From the NCBI RefSeq assembly GCF_003287895.1, contig NZ_CP030280.1:2239501-2303500 (forward strand): DNA of 64,000 bases. Direction: 5' to 3'. The position numbers were made by a program, and so were the translations under genes. The DNA comes from Blautia argi. Lineage in GTDB: Bacteria; Bacillota; Clostridia; Lachnospirales; Lachnospiraceae. Below, in pieces: positions 27,636-36,789 of the stretch. Within the stretch, counting starts at the first letter, position 1, and each line of letters opens with the position of its first letter. The notes under the pieces are model-generated. The model was not told the origin of the DNA. It did not search any database and was given only the letters and a program-made list of their open reading frames with translations.

Positions 27636-28814
27636 TTATTCTTTTTCTAAAAACCCTCTGATCGCTTCCGGGTTTCCCTTTAAAGACCCCTGTATCATAG
27701 GCGGCTTTCCGCCTCCCTTTCCCTCAAAAGCTTCATTTAAACACTTACCAATGCTGCAGATACTGCCGTCCTTTTTTCCAAGCACATAACGAAAACCCTG
27801 CTCTTTGCTTCCCACAAAAACGCCGCAGATGCCATCTGTCTTTTCCATGGCTTCGTTTACAAAATTCCGCATGGCTGCCGGGTCCATTTCCTCTGCAAAA
27901 AGAAGGAGATTTGCCACCGGATTTTCCAGAAGTTTCTGTTCCTCTTCTTTAAGCGCAGCCTTTACCAACTGCTCCTGCAGTCTTTTATTCTTTTCTTTCA
28001 AAGCTGCAAGTTCCTCTTCCAGCCTTTTGACCGCGCACACCACTTCCTCCTGCTTTGCAGAAAGCCGGTTGGAAATCTGCTTTACGCTGGCTTCCTTTTC
28101 CCGATAATCCGAAAGCGCCCGGAATCCGCAGTGCAGAGAAAGACGCATGCCGCCCTTATACCGTATCGCTCCTGTAATCTTAATCATGCCCACGCTTCCC
28201 GTTGTTTTTACATGAGGCGCGCAGCAGGCGCAGCTGTCATAACCCGGAATCTGTACAATCCGTACCTGTCCCTCAATTTCCATTTTGCTGCGGTAAAAAA
28301 TATGGGGCAGCTCTTCCTTTGACGGCTCCAAAATTACAATAGGAATGTTTTCCGCCACAGCCCGATTTGCCTCGTACTCAATTTGCCGCAATTCCTCTTC
28401 GGTCAGAGGTCCGTCATAATCCATGGTCACCTCTTCTTTTCCCAGATGAAACCCCACGTTCTGATAACCAAAGCGCCGATGCACAATCCCGGAAATAATA
28501 TGCTCCCCTGTATGCTCCTGCATTTTCAGGAACCGCTCCTGAAAGTTCAGCTCTCCTTGTACAACTGCTCCCACCTCCAATAGGCCGTCTGTTTCATGTA
28601 GCACCACGCCATCCTTTTCCTGTACGTCCAATACCTGTATCCTTTGCTGTCCGGATACCAGAACACCGGTATCTGCTGTCTGTCCTCCGCCCTCAGGAAA
28701 AAAGGCAGTTCTCGAAAGAACTACCTCGTATTTGTTTCCTTTTGGGACACAGGATAAAACCTCTGCTTCAAATTCGGACAAATAGCTGTCCTGATAATAC
28801 AATTTTTCTGTCAT
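27636..28814 (-). CDS. Alanyl-tRNA editing protein, AlaX-like with DHHA1 domain
   Basis: A 392-residue free-standing editing protein that hydrolyses mischarged Ser- or Gly-tRNA-Ala. The editing-site zinc motifs are HTGEHIISGIVHRRFGYQN (near residue 99) and CACCAPHVKTTG (near residue 197), with the N-terminal TAFFPEGGGQTADTG. A coiled coil (about residues 245-290) leads to a C-terminal DHHA1 domain with GGGKPPMIQGS. This is the long AlaX form. Start ATG 28814 overlaps the stop of hom by 4 bp (ATGA), so the two are cotranslated. Confidence 0.9.
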   Translation of the reverse strand: MTEKLYYQDSYLSEFEAEVLSCVPKGNKYEVVLSRTAFFPEGGGQTADTGVLVSGQQRIQVLDVQEKDGVVLHETDGLLEVGAVVQGELNFQERFLKMQEHTGEHIISGIVHRRFGYQNVGFHLGKEEVTMDYDGPLTEEELRQIEYEANRAVAENIPIVILEPSKEELPHIFYRSKMEIEGQVRIVQIPGYDSCACCAPHVKTTGSVGMIKITGAIRYKGGMRLSLHCGFRALSDYREKEASVKQISNRLSAKQEEVVCAVKRLEEELAALKEKNKRLQEQLVKAALKEEEQKLLENPVANLLLFAEEMDPAAMRNFVNEAMEKTDGICGVFVGSKEQGFRYVLGKKDGSICSIGKCLNEAFEGKGGGKPPMIQGSLKGNPEAIRGFLEKE

Positions 28815-30109
28815 TCCTGTTCTCCATATACCCGGATTACGGAAGTAATCTTATGTACTGCCTCCATACCTTCAATAATCAGCATGGCGTCATGGAAGTT
28901 TCCTTCCCTGACCTTTGAGGTCACTACAACGATTTCCGCAAAATCCTCTTCTCTGTGTTTCTGAATCATCTGCGCAATGCTTACTCTGTAATTACCCAGT
29001 ACGCTGGCTATTCCTGCCAGAACTCCCGGCTTATCGTCCACATGAAGTCTTAAGAAAAACCGGCTTTCTGTTTCTTCCTGTTTTTTAATGGGAAGCGCTT
29101 TATAGCAGGTGCAGCTGATTCTGCCTGTACACCCAAACAGAATGTTTCTCACAATGTCAAACACATCGCCTACAATGGCGCTGGCTGTGGGAAGTTCTCC
29201 TGCTCCTCTTCCATAAAACATGGCATCGTCCACTGCATCTCCGTGAACAAAGACTGCGTTAAAAGAATCGTTTACAGAAGCCAGAGGGTGTCCCTCCGGT
29301 ACCAACATGGGCTGTACTTTCACCTCAATGCCGTCCCCTGTGTTCTTTGCCACGCCTAAAAGCTTGATTACACAGCCAAGCTCTTTTGCATAGCGAATAT
29401 CTTTGGAGGAAATATGGGTAATCCCTTCTGTGGCAACGTCTTCAAAAGTCACCCTGGAATTAAAGGCAATAGATGCCATAATGGCAACCTTTCTGCCTGC
29501 GTCATACCCCTGGATATCTGCCGTAGGGTCTGCTTCCGCATAGCCCAGTCTGGTGGCAAGCGCCAGAGCGTCTGCAAACTCCATATGCTCCTGGGTCATC
29601 TTCGTAAGAATAAAATTCGTGGTGCCGTTGACAATGCCCACCACCTCGGAGATGTGATTTCCTGCCAGACACTGCTTCAACGGACGGATAATGGGAATTC
29701 CCCCTGCCACAGAGGCTTCAAACAGAAAGTCACAGTGATGCTCTGCGGCGCAGTCCAGAAGTTCTCCGCCAAAGGAAGCCACCAAATCTTTATTGGCAGT
29801 CACCACATGCTTTCCTGCACAAAGCGCCTGTGTGATATATTCCTTTGCCGGGTGAATGCCTCCCATAACCTCAATAACAATCTCAATGGACTCGTCCTCT
29901 AAAATCTCCTGCCAGCTGTTTGTCAAAAGTTCCGGTTCCGGAATCTTTGCCGCTGCTTTTTTCAGATTTCTCACTAAAATCTTTTTTACGGCCACAGATG
30001 CGCCGATTTTCTGTTCCATCTCTTCTTCCTGGTTTTTCAGAACCTTATATACCCCGGTTCCCACCGTTCCCAGCCCCAAAAGCGCTGCCTTAATTACTTT
30101 TTTGCTCAT
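28811..30109 (-). CDS. hom: Homoserine dehydrogenase with ACT domain
   Basis: Reduces aspartate semialdehyde to homoserine, the branch to threonine and methionine. 432 residues: NAD(P)-binding GLGTVGTGVYKVL (residues 13-25), GGIHPAKEYITQAL, catalytic-domain GIVNGTTNFILTKM and AEADPTADIQGYDAGRK, and a C-terminal ACT regulatory domain (HVDDKPGVLAGIASVLGNY, about residues 356-374) typical of threonine-inhibited enzymes. Part of an overlapping minus-strand unit with the PHP and alaX-like genes. Confidence 0.95.
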   Translation of the reverse strand: MSKKVIKAALLGLGTVGTGVYKVLKNQEEEMEQKIGASVAVKKILVRNLKKAAAKIPEPELLTNSWQEILEDESIEIVIEVMGGIHPAKEYITQALCAGKHVVTANKDLVASFGGELLDCAAEHHCDFLFEASVAGGIPIIRPLKQCLAGNHISEVVGIVNGTTNFILTKMTQEHMEFADALALATRLGYAEADPTADIQGYDAGRKVAIMASIAFNSRVTFEDVATEGITHISSKDIRYAKELGCVIKLLGVAKNTGDGIEVKVQPMLVPEGHPLASVNDSFNAVFVHGDAVDDAMFYGRGAGELPTASAIVGDVFDIVRNILFGCTGRISCTCYKALPIKKQEETESRFFLRLHVDDKPGVLAGIASVLGNYRVSIAQMIQKHREEDFAEIVVVTSKVREGNFHDAMLIIEGMEAVHKITSVIRVYGEQE

Positions 30110-30914
30110 GCTTTTCTTCCTTATTAACCTCTACCCTCTCTATGAACCCTTTTTTCATTTTACTGTTTCGTTTAAATGCCTTGCTCCAACCTCCCAGTTT
30201 ATTATATACCCAGAAGGAATGAGAAAGCACGGTTTTGGCTTTTCCGATTTTTTCCTTGGTTGTCTTTGTGTAAATCGTTCCACCTGCCTCCAGCTTTGTT
30301 CCTTTCATAATATGGGTAATCAAATCTGTTTCACAGGTAATGTCGTCCGGCACCTCTGTATACGCCATGCCTACGCAATCTGCCTTGTGGGCATCGCTGC
30401 CCCCGGTTCCCGGAAGCCCGTACCGCTCTGCAATTTCCTTTGCCTTATCGTTGACTTCCTGGGGTTCACAGGCATTAAAGGTTTCCATAAAATCAAATTC
30501 CCGCAGAATATCGGGATTCCGTTCATAAGCCTTTGCATTCATAAAGCTCATAAACTTCTCTCCGCAGGGGTGTGCCGGTCCTAAAATGCCTCCATAATTA
30601 TGCACAATGGGAATCAGCATCTGTACCGGAATTCCCCGAAGCTCCAAAAGCCGCAGCTTGATGTTCTCCGGCATAATCACCAGAATATGTCCGGCGTCCA
30701 GGGTATCGTATTCGATTCCCTTTAACACTACAAAGTCCTGATACTTCTGCCCTTTGATGTTTTTTTTCCAATGACGGTATCCGCCGTAGGAATCATGGTC
30801 TGTTACCAGCATTCCCCCAAAGCCCTGATTGCGGAGCATACGGATATATTCTTCAATGGGAACCTTTCCGTCTATAGAACCTTCCTTTGTATGGCAATGC
30901 ATGTCAATCTTCAT
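30090..30914 (-). CDS. PHP-domain metal-dependent phosphoesterase
   Basis: About 274 residues of the PHP family. The metal-binding motifs are MHCHTKEGSIDG (N terminus), VTDHDSYGG, the HNYGGILGPAHPCG stretch and GGSDAHKADCVG. PHP proteins hydrolyse phosphoesters such as nucleotides, histidinol phosphate or RNA ends; this subgroup is not characterised. I start it at ATG 30914 because AAAGGAGATG lies directly upstream. A start at 30935 would place the ribosome site inside the gene. It overlaps hom by 20 bp. Confidence 0.82.
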   Translation of the reverse strand: MKIDMHCHTKEGSIDGKVPIEEYIRMLRNQGFGGMLVTDHDSYGGYRHWKKNIKGQKYQDFVVLKGIEYDTLDAGHILVIMPENIKLRLLELRGIPVQMLIPIVHNYGGILGPAHPCGEKFMSFMNAKAYERNPDILREFDFMETFNACEPQEVNDKAKEIAERYGLPGTGGSDAHKADCVGMAYTEVPDDITCETDLITHIMKGTKLEAGGTIYTKTTKEKIGKAKTVLSHSFWVYNKLGGWSKAFKRNSKMKKGFIERVEVNKEEKHEQKSN

Positions 30915-30949
30915 GACAACATCTCCTTTCCCCAACTTACCTATACAGC

Positions 30950-31738
30950 CTACAGACCAAATCTTTGCTTCATAGCCCCTATTTTGTCTTTCGATACAAC
31001 CAGATTAAATCCCTGGGGATTAACCACAGCTCCCTTTGCCACCGGAATCAATACCTTTTCCAGATTTTCAAAGGTAACCAAAAGAGCCTGAAACTTTTTA
31101 TCCTTATTAAACTTTCTGAATTCCTCTGCATCTGAAAAAACAGGCTGGAAAATATCTCCGTTCTGATTTTTCACATAAGGAACCTGTACCTTTTTTCCTT
31201 CCTCGCCTTCTCCCGGCTCCTGCTTCTCCACTGCTACCAGATATTTGCTTTTTACAAGATTGGCAGCAACTTCTTCTTCCAGCTCTGCCAGGTTTTCCTT
31301 TTCTTTCATATCCACGCCTCTTCGGAATTCCTGCATAAAATAAATTCCGGAAAGCTGAAGCTGCGGATTTAAAAGCGGTCTTTTTTCTTCAGGAAGAGCA
31401 GAAAAATCCGGTTTTTTAATAATTACCTCTAAATCCAGTTCTGTCTTTTTATCCTTTTCATGATAAACCACACTGTTGACTCCCAGGGTATAAAGTGCGG
31501 TGTAAAAGCTGAGAAAACTTTTATTTTCTACTTTAATGGCAGCGATGGGATTTTTCTTTTCTGCCAGAGGTTTAGCTGCCTCCTCCAAATCCTCTTTATT
31601 TTCAAAAATCCATACCTGGTCGTTAAAGCTCTCCGGGTCGCAGATAACAAACGGCTGTCTTGTTGCTCTGGAAAGAATAGTAAATACTTCTTCCCTGGTC
31701 TGTATTTTCTGAATGAGTTCTTTGTTTACATTGTCCAT
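30950..31738 (-). CDS. SseB-like protein
   Basis: A 262-residue cytoplasmic protein resembling the SseB N-terminal-domain family (named for enhanced serine sensitivity), function unknown. Matching features are FVICDPESFNDQVWIFENKE, FYTALYTLGVNSVVYHE and the C-terminal VLIPVAKGAVVNPQGFNLVV strand. A -10 TATACT on the minus strand at about 31778-31783 with AGGACA 17 bp upstream is a plausible promoter for the unit sseB-PHP-hom-alaX. The link with homoserine metabolism is intriguing, since SseB was named from an amino-acid sensitivity phenotype. Confidence 0.7.
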   Translation of the reverse strand: MDNVNKELIQKIQTREEVFTILSRATRQPFVICDPESFNDQVWIFENKEDLEEAAKPLAEKKNPIAAIKVENKSFLSFYTALYTLGVNSVVYHEKDKKTELDLEVIIKKPDFSALPEEKRPLLNPQLQLSGIYFMQEFRRGVDMKEKENLAELEEEVAANLVKSKYLVAVEKQEPGEGEEGKKVQVPYVKNQNGDIFQPVFSDAEEFRKFNKDKKFQALLVTFENLEKVLIPVAKGAVVNPQGFNLVVSKDKIGAMKQRFGL

Positions 31739-31804
31739 GTCATTTTCTCCTGTTGTCTTCTTTTCTATGTATAGTATACACCTGTTTTCTGTTTTTGTCC
31801 TGTA

Positions 31805-32353
31805 TTATTTGTTATGAAAAAACAAAATGCTGAAAAAAGCCACTTCCCCTTCACAATAATAAGGAATTTCGCAATATTCTGCCAGCGCATCAACCTTCAC
31901 ACAAAAGGCTGACAGGCAGGACGCCCGTTTCTTGGGAAACGGACACGCTTTTCCCAGTTCCATGGCACAGGGAGAACAAATCTGGCATGGTCCTGCCATA
32001 GCAGGAAGATACTCCTTTAAGTCCTCCTTCATCCCCTCAATCAGGCTCCAGGTCATCTGATTGTGCCGGTGTTTTATCCCCTTTGTTTCTTCATCGTCCA
32101 GAATATTTTTTACCGGAGTAATGGTCTGCAGAACAAGCGCCCGTTCAAACTGTTTTGCCTTTCTCTCCAGTTCCTTTGCCTCTCCGCAGGCAGGCGGACA
32201 GGAATAATTTTTGTCATAATTTCCGCAGTAATTCATTTCACAGTACATACGGAAACGCTCCTCAAAAGAAATTGCCATGGTATCTATGATTCTGTAATTA
32301 TCAAATCCCAGTTCCTCGGCTGCCTGCAGTAACTTTTCTTCCAGTTTTTTCAT
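31805..32353 (-). CDS. DUF2284-family cysteine-rich metal-binding protein
   Basis: 182 residues with clustered cysteines: MNYCGNYDKNYSCPPACGEA (about residues 40-58) and CQICSPCAMELGKACPFP with CLSAFCVKVDALAEYC (about 123-160). This pattern matches DUF2284, predicted metal (iron or zinc) binding proteins common in anaerobes, with no established function. It is 32 bp downstream of the membrane-anchored unknown and may be transcribed with it. Confidence 0.75.
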   Translation of the reverse strand: MKKLEEKLLQAAEELGFDNYRIIDTMAISFEERFRMYCEMNYCGNYDKNYSCPPACGEAKELERKAKQFERALVLQTITPVKNILDDEETKGIKHRHNQMTWSLIEGMKEDLKEYLPAMAGPCQICSPCAMELGKACPFPKKRASCLSAFCVKVDALAEYCEIPYYCEGEVAFFSILFFHNK

Positions 32354-32385
32354 CGCGCTTCTCCTTTATATTTCTTGATATGTGG

Positions 32386-33258
32386 TCAGATTTCCTTGGC
32401 AAAAAATCCGTATTCCGCTTCTCCGTTTTCCCAGTATCCCTTTATCAGATATACATACCCGGCATCACAGGTAATTTCCGGATTCCCCGCCTGGTTTTCT
32501 GTCACTGCAACGCTTTCTCCCTCCGGAATATCCGCGGCAGATTTCTCCTGTTTTTCTTTTTCCCACTCCTCTTTTGTCCATCTGAAAACCTCTGTTTTCT
32601 CCGGCTCTACAGAAAAAAGCAACTCTGCCTTTGTCTGACCTTCTATGGAAATATCTGCCAGTTCCTCCATCTGCAGCACATGAGCTCCCTCTGCTGCCGT
32701 GGTAGTTTCTTCCTGTCCTTCCTCCTGATATGTCCACTGATATGTTCCCGTTTCCGACACCACGGCTGTTACCAGAGCGTCCGGCTGCGCGTAAGAAATA
32801 TCCAGTGTGGGAACCTTTGTCATATCTGCCTTTGGGAAAAATTCTTCCAGGTAATGGCTGTATTCTTTCTCTTTCTGGCTGTCCTTTTCTTCTACCTGTA
32901 TTTTGGTAATTCCGTTATACTGAGCAGGATAGGACTGCGCCACAACGCCGTTGCCCCACACAGAAACCACATCTCCGCTTTCCAGGTCTTCTCCTGCTAT
33001 CATTTCTTCTTTTTCATTATAGACACCGCCCTCGGGAATGGTTCCCATAAACGGGGTTTCGTTGGTCAAATCCACAAACAGAAAATCACCGGTCTGGTTT
33101 TCCAGATAGAGCGCTTTCATAGAATATTCCCCTTTTAACTGTTTTTCTTCCGCCTTATCCGGCTTAAAAAACATGTTTTTCACTACAAAAGCGCCGCCTA
33201 AAACCGCTGCGGTAATCAACGCCACACCTGCATAGGCGATTACATTATTTTTCTTCAT
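32386..33258 (-). CDS. Membrane-anchored hypothetical protein
   Basis: About 290 residues; no family recognised. The start is ATG 33258 (MKKNNVIAYAGVALITAAVL) since AGGAGGG lies directly upstream. One N-terminal transmembrane helix (about residues 8-25) followed by an extracytoplasmic region rich in Glu and Lys. It contains a compact stretch with GDFLFVDLTNETPFMGTIPE and EDLESGDVVSVWGNGVVAQS, resembling small OB or SH3-like beta folds, and a C-terminal half with QWTYQEEGQEETTTAAEGAH. Possibly an envelope lipoprotein-like sensor; no function can be assigned. Confidence 0.65.
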   Translation of the reverse strand: MKKNNVIAYAGVALITAAVLGGAFVVKNMFFKPDKAEEKQLKGEYSMKALYLENQTGDFLFVDLTNETPFMGTIPEGGVYNEKEEMIAGEDLESGDVVSVWGNGVVAQSYPAQYNGITKIQVEEKDSQKEKEYSHYLEEFFPKADMTKVPTLDISYAQPDALVTAVVSETGTYQWTYQEEGQEETTTAAEGAHVLQMEELADISIEGQTKAELLFSVEPEKTEVFRWTKEEWEKEKQEKSAADIPEGESVAVTENQAGNPEITCDAGYVYLIKGYWENGEAEYGFFAKEI

Positions 33259-33317
33259 AAACCCTCCTGTATCAGAAATATTTTGACTGTCTTTTGTTTC
33301 AGCATACCACAAACCCA

Positions 33318-33371
33318 TAAAAAAAGAAAGGGGGACGGTTAACGCCCTTTTTCCAAGCTGTTTTCGTCCCC
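33318..33371 (-). terminator. Terminator at the end of the accessory island
   Basis: Minus strand GGGGACG (33365-33371) pairs with CGTCCCC (33331-33337) and is followed by CTTTCTTTTTTT. It lies about 90 bp after the NagZ-like gene stop and marks the likely 3' end of the island transcript. Confidence 0.65.
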
Positions 33372-33464
33372 ATTTCCACTCTTTTCTTCTTTATCCGCTG
33401 TATTGTAATCCACAGTCAGAACACTAGCCTTTCCAAAAAAATTTTTATTTCTTCTCACCATTTG

Positions 33465-34727
33465 TCAACCAGCATCCATACAAAGTTTTAAAGAAAGAAT
33501 CCTTTTTAAAGATTCCTCAATCCGGGTTTCTGAAATTTCTCCACTTTGCATAGCAAAAAGAACCTCTTCATAAGCCTCATGGAAGTCCACTGGCATCAAT
33601 AACATATCCGCACCTGCATTTATAGCTAAAACAGCAGCCTCCCCGGAAGTATACTCCTGTGCAATAGCTCCCATATTCAGTGCATCTGTGATAACAATTC
33701 CCTGATACCCCAAATCGGTTCTCAATATATCTGTTATCATCTGCTTTGATAAGGATGCAGGAACCGTATCACCGGTAATTCCCGGACAGGAAATGTGAGC
33801 CACCATAATTACTTCCGCACCGGAACGAATCCCCTCTATAAAAGGAACTAATTCATTTCCTTTCATCTCCTCCAAAGTGGCGTCTGTACTGGCATATCCT
33901 GTATGCGTATCTGCAGTCGTTGCTCCATGTCCCGGATAATGCTTCAATACTCCAATCACTCCCGTATCTTTCATTCCTTTCAGTTCTGCCAGAGCCATAT
34001 GGGACACCATATGACAGTCGGAACCAAAAGAACGATTTCCAATCACTGTATTTTGTGGATTGCTCAAAACGTCTGCAACTGGAGCATTATCCATATTAAA
34101 TCCTAAATCAGAAAGAAATGTTCCAAGCTTTGTTCCCAAATTATAAGCTGCCTGAGTATCTCCGGTTCTTCCCAATTCACGCATATTGACAGAAGCATCG
34201 AATTGAAAGGCCGGATTTCTTCCAAACCTTGTGACCGTTCCTCCTTCTTCATCCACGGACAAAAACAATGGAAGTCCAATCCGATTTCTGGAATATTGTT
34301 GAACATTTGCAGTCATCTGCTTCACCTGCTGCGGTGATTCAAAATTTTGAGCAAAATAAATAATCCCTCCAACTGGACAAGCTTCCAGTGCTGCTTTCGT
34401 ACTTTCTCCTGCTGCCACAACCTGTCCTACTCCGGTCAGTGCTTCCGGCGTAATCATAAAAAGCTGCGCTACCTTTTCTTCTGCAGACATATTACGAATT
34501 TTTGCTTCCACTTCCTGTTCCAGCAATTCCTCTTTTGTTGGTTCTCTTTTTACGGGTTCCTCTTTTTTAGACTTCGGAGTAACTGGTTTTGAATCTTTTT
34601 CTGCTTCTATTTTTCTTTCAGATGCTTGCTTTTTCTCTTTCTCTGTATGATACAGGCTCCACGACCGCCAAATTACACAGCCCCCCAGCAGTAATACAAA
34701 AAGGACTAAAATTTTTTTCTTATTCAT
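33465..34727 (-). CDS. NagZ-like glycoside hydrolase family 3 protein, membrane or lipid anchored
   Basis: About 420 residues. N-terminal signal with LLLGGC (possible lipobox or transmembrane anchor), a charged Lys/Glu linker (about 30-70), then a GH3 beta-N-acetylhexosaminidase domain. The Asp nucleophile motif is VITDALNMGAI and the acid/base loop is KHYPGHGATTADTHTGYAST, with DEEGGTVTRFG and PVADVLSNPQNTVIGNRSFG. NagZ removes N-acetylglucosamine from peptidoglycan fragments; here it is extracytoplasmic. Its start (34727) overlaps the lectin-like gene stop by 8 bp, which ties it to the island transcription unit. Confidence 0.88.
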   Translation of the reverse strand: MNKKKILVLFVLLLGGCVIWRSWSLYHTEKEKKQASERKIEAEKDSKPVTPKSKKEEPVKREPTKEELLEQEVEAKIRNMSAEEKVAQLFMITPEALTGVGQVVAAGESTKAALEACPVGGIIYFAQNFESPQQVKQMTANVQQYSRNRIGLPLFLSVDEEGGTVTRFGRNPAFQFDASVNMRELGRTGDTQAAYNLGTKLGTFLSDLGFNMDNAPVADVLSNPQNTVIGNRSFGSDCHMVSHMALAELKGMKDTGVIGVLKHYPGHGATTADTHTGYASTDATLEEMKGNELVPFIEGIRSGAEVIMVAHISCPGITGDTVPASLSKQMITDILRTDLGYQGIVITDALNMGAIAQEYTSGEAAVLAINAGADMLLMPVDFHEAYEEVLFAMQSGEISETRIEESLKRILSLKLCMDAG

Positions 34728-36084
34728 ATTCAACAATGTACCCCACTTTTCCACTTAACAAATCCGGATACATTCCAGCCAGATTTGCTGAGGAGTCATT
34801 CAAGTACCAGCTTCCGGATACGCAGAATAAATTCATCACATCTTCTTCAATGGTACCTGTAGCCTCAGAACCCACATCTACGAAACTGGGCTCTCCATTG
34901 TACCAGTAAAGCTGTGCCCAGGAATCACTTGTATTCAAACCGGATTCTATAAATTGATTTTCCTGATTCACCCAATAATATGTCGTATCTGACGCTGTCC
35001 GTTTTCCTCCCAGATAAAAATGAATATCGGTATAGCCACCTGCATTCAGCAAATTCTTAATATGTTCATATTCTTCCTCTGAATTAATTCGCACCAGATA
35101 TCCTCCAGCGTCCATACTTTTTTGACGTGCCTCTTCCCAGGTACAGTCTTCTATCACAAAGCCATATTCATGAATTCCCACATCATCTTTCATGGGCTCT
35201 ATTTGAATAATCGTTTCCGGATACAATTGAACTTCACCGTTTTCTCTCCAAATTCTACATTCCAACAGCATTTTTCTATTTGTATAATCACCGCCCTCAA
35301 AAATATGGGTATCTTCTACTTTTACACCATCTATATTCCTTACTACAACTGCTTTTCCTGTATCTCGGTCTTCCAGATAAATATTCAAAGGAGTTTCAAA
35401 TGTAAACTTGCTGCTCCCTTCCTCTTCTAACAGGCAGCCTTCTATCTGAACATAAGAAGCATTATATGCATCCAAATCCACTTCTGACATATCAACAACC
35501 TCTTCCGTTTTCTCTTCTGTCTGCCCTATTGGCTCTTCTGGCTCAGGATAACTTTCCACATATACATCAGACTGCGGTTCTACAGAATCCGAATCATTTT
35601 TCCCACAGGATTTTACAATAAATATAAGGGCCACCAGAAGTAAGAGAAGCACTGCGCCTCCTGCAACTAAAAATGGATTGAAAGAAATGGTAACTTTATT
35701 TGAGGAAGAATTTTCTTTTGCAGGTTCTTGAAAGTTTCTGTTAATATCTCCGAAACTGTTTCCATATACATCTTCCTTTTCCTGTTCTTTCTCTGCCTCA
35801 ATTTGAACGACAGGAATCTGTCCCTCTTCCGGCTTTTCCGCCTCAATTTTCGTTTCGGTTTCTTCTGCCTTACTTTCTTTCCCGTATTCCTCAAACATTC
35901 TGGTAGGATCCAAAACTGGTTGAACGGTTTTGTCTGAATTCTCTTTCATCCGATTTTTCTTTTTATGTTTTTTTTCCGGTTGTAAGGAAACAGCCTGTTT
36001 TGTCTCCGTATCAATTAATGGAAGGTTACAAGAAGGACATATTTTTATTCCTTCATATTCTTTTCCGCATAATGGACACTTCAT
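34720..36084 (-). CDS. Zinc-ribbon, transmembrane, C-type-lectin-like domain protein
   Basis: 454 residues with an unusual layout. A cytoplasmic zinc ribbon (CPLCGKEYEGIKICPSC, residues 3-19) is followed by a Glu-rich linker, one transmembrane helix (FLVAGGAVLLLLLVALIFIV, about residues 140-160), then an outer region. The C-terminal 130 residues look like a C-type lectin fold: CTWEEARQKSMDAGGYLVRI, NSEEEYEHI, FYLGGKRTASDTTYYWVNQE, and LYWYNGEPSF. The lectin part would face the outside and could bind glycans or proteins. It lies 32 bp after the membrane protein gene and is coupled to the NagZ-like gene. Confidence 0.78.
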   Translation of the reverse strand: MKCPLCGKEYEGIKICPSCNLPLIDTETKQAVSLQPEKKHKKKNRMKENSDKTVQPVLDPTRMFEEYGKESKAEETETKIEAEKPEEGQIPVVQIEAEKEQEKEDVYGNSFGDINRNFQEPAKENSSSNKVTISFNPFLVAGGAVLLLLLVALIFIVKSCGKNDSDSVEPQSDVYVESYPEPEEPIGQTEEKTEEVVDMSEVDLDAYNASYVQIEGCLLEEEGSSKFTFETPLNIYLEDRDTGKAVVVRNIDGVKVEDTHIFEGGDYTNRKMLLECRIWRENGEVQLYPETIIQIEPMKDDVGIHEYGFVIEDCTWEEARQKSMDAGGYLVRINSEEEYEHIKNLLNAGGYTDIHFYLGGKRTASDTTYYWVNQENQFIESGLNTSDSWAQLYWYNGEPSFVDVGSEATGTIEEDVMNLFCVSGSWYLNDSSANLAGMYPDLLSGKVGYIVEYE

Positions 36085-36116
36085 GGTTTTATATTCCTCC
36101 CTTTTTCTTTCGTTTT

Positions 36117-36788
36117 TTAAATAAGCCGATGATTTCTTTCCACGACCAGAGCATACAACGTCTCTGCACTGGTGTTAATTCCCTCTTCATCTCCCATAGA
36201 TACCGCCCGTTCCAGAGAATCTAATTCTTTAAACACTCGCTGCTCTATTTCGTTTGCAGCAGATGAAGATTTTACCGGACTGCATCGAAGGACATCATAT
36301 ACCTTTTCTATTTTTTTCAATAAAACCCTGTCTCCGACTTTCTCTATAATGCTCCTCATTCTTACAGAAGCTGTTTTTACATAACAAAGTTCCTTATTAT
36401 GACTCTCTATAGCCGTTTCGGTCTGTTCATTTGCAATCATATTGGATATCAAAACAAAGAGATAGACTGCCAAAATAAGCACCTGTACAATCAATGCTCC
36501 TTTTATCCCTTTGGGGGCTATAAGAATAAAAAGGATACCGACAACCAGTTCTATTCCAAAATAAGTCGCAGAAATCCACCCTAACACAGCACTAAAAGTT
36601 CCCGTTTCTCTCCCTTTTCTTACAAAAAACGGAGTAGCCAGCAAAAACAAATATGCAAAGTGAATAAAAAAGTAAGAAATCCAAACAGATGCCGGATGAT
36701 TGATTCCGCCAAGGGTATAAAAAATAAGATTAAATACGACCAAAAAAATCAAATATAGAATCGACCACATGGTATTTTTTCTTTTCAT
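36117..36788 (-). CDS. Membrane protein with four helices and a cytoplasmic helical tail
   Basis: About 223 residues. Four hydrophobic segments in the first 110 residues (SILYLIFLVVFNLIFYTLGG, ISYFFIHFAYLFLLATPFFV, FGIELVVGILFILIAP, LIVQVLILAVYLFVLISNMI), then a charged helical tail (about 120-223) with KIEKVYDVLRCSPVKSSSAA. No family recognised. ATG 36788 follows the SPFH gene stop by 2 bp, with GAGGA upstream, so it is likely cotranslated with SPFH. Members of this neighbourhood may form a membrane complex. Confidence 0.65.
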   Translation of the reverse strand: MKRKNTMWSILYLIFLVVFNLIFYTLGGINHPASVWISYFFIHFAYLFLLATPFFVRKGRETGTFSAVLGWISATYFGIELVVGILFILIAPKGIKGALIVQVLILAVYLFVLISNMIANEQTETAIESHNKELCYVKTASVRMRSIIEKVGDRVLLKKIEKVYDVLRCSPVKSSSAANEIEQRVFKELDSLERAVSMGDEEGINTSAETLYALVVERNHRLI

Positions 36789-36789
36789 A

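Noticed and set aside
33339..33461. A possible 40-residue gene after the NagZ-like gene
   Set aside because: It runs through the stem of the terminator, has no clear ribosome site and shows no recognisable feature.
34720..36084. A diversity-generating retroelement target (C-type-lectin-like protein)
   Set aside because: No reverse transcriptase gene or template repeat is present in the window.
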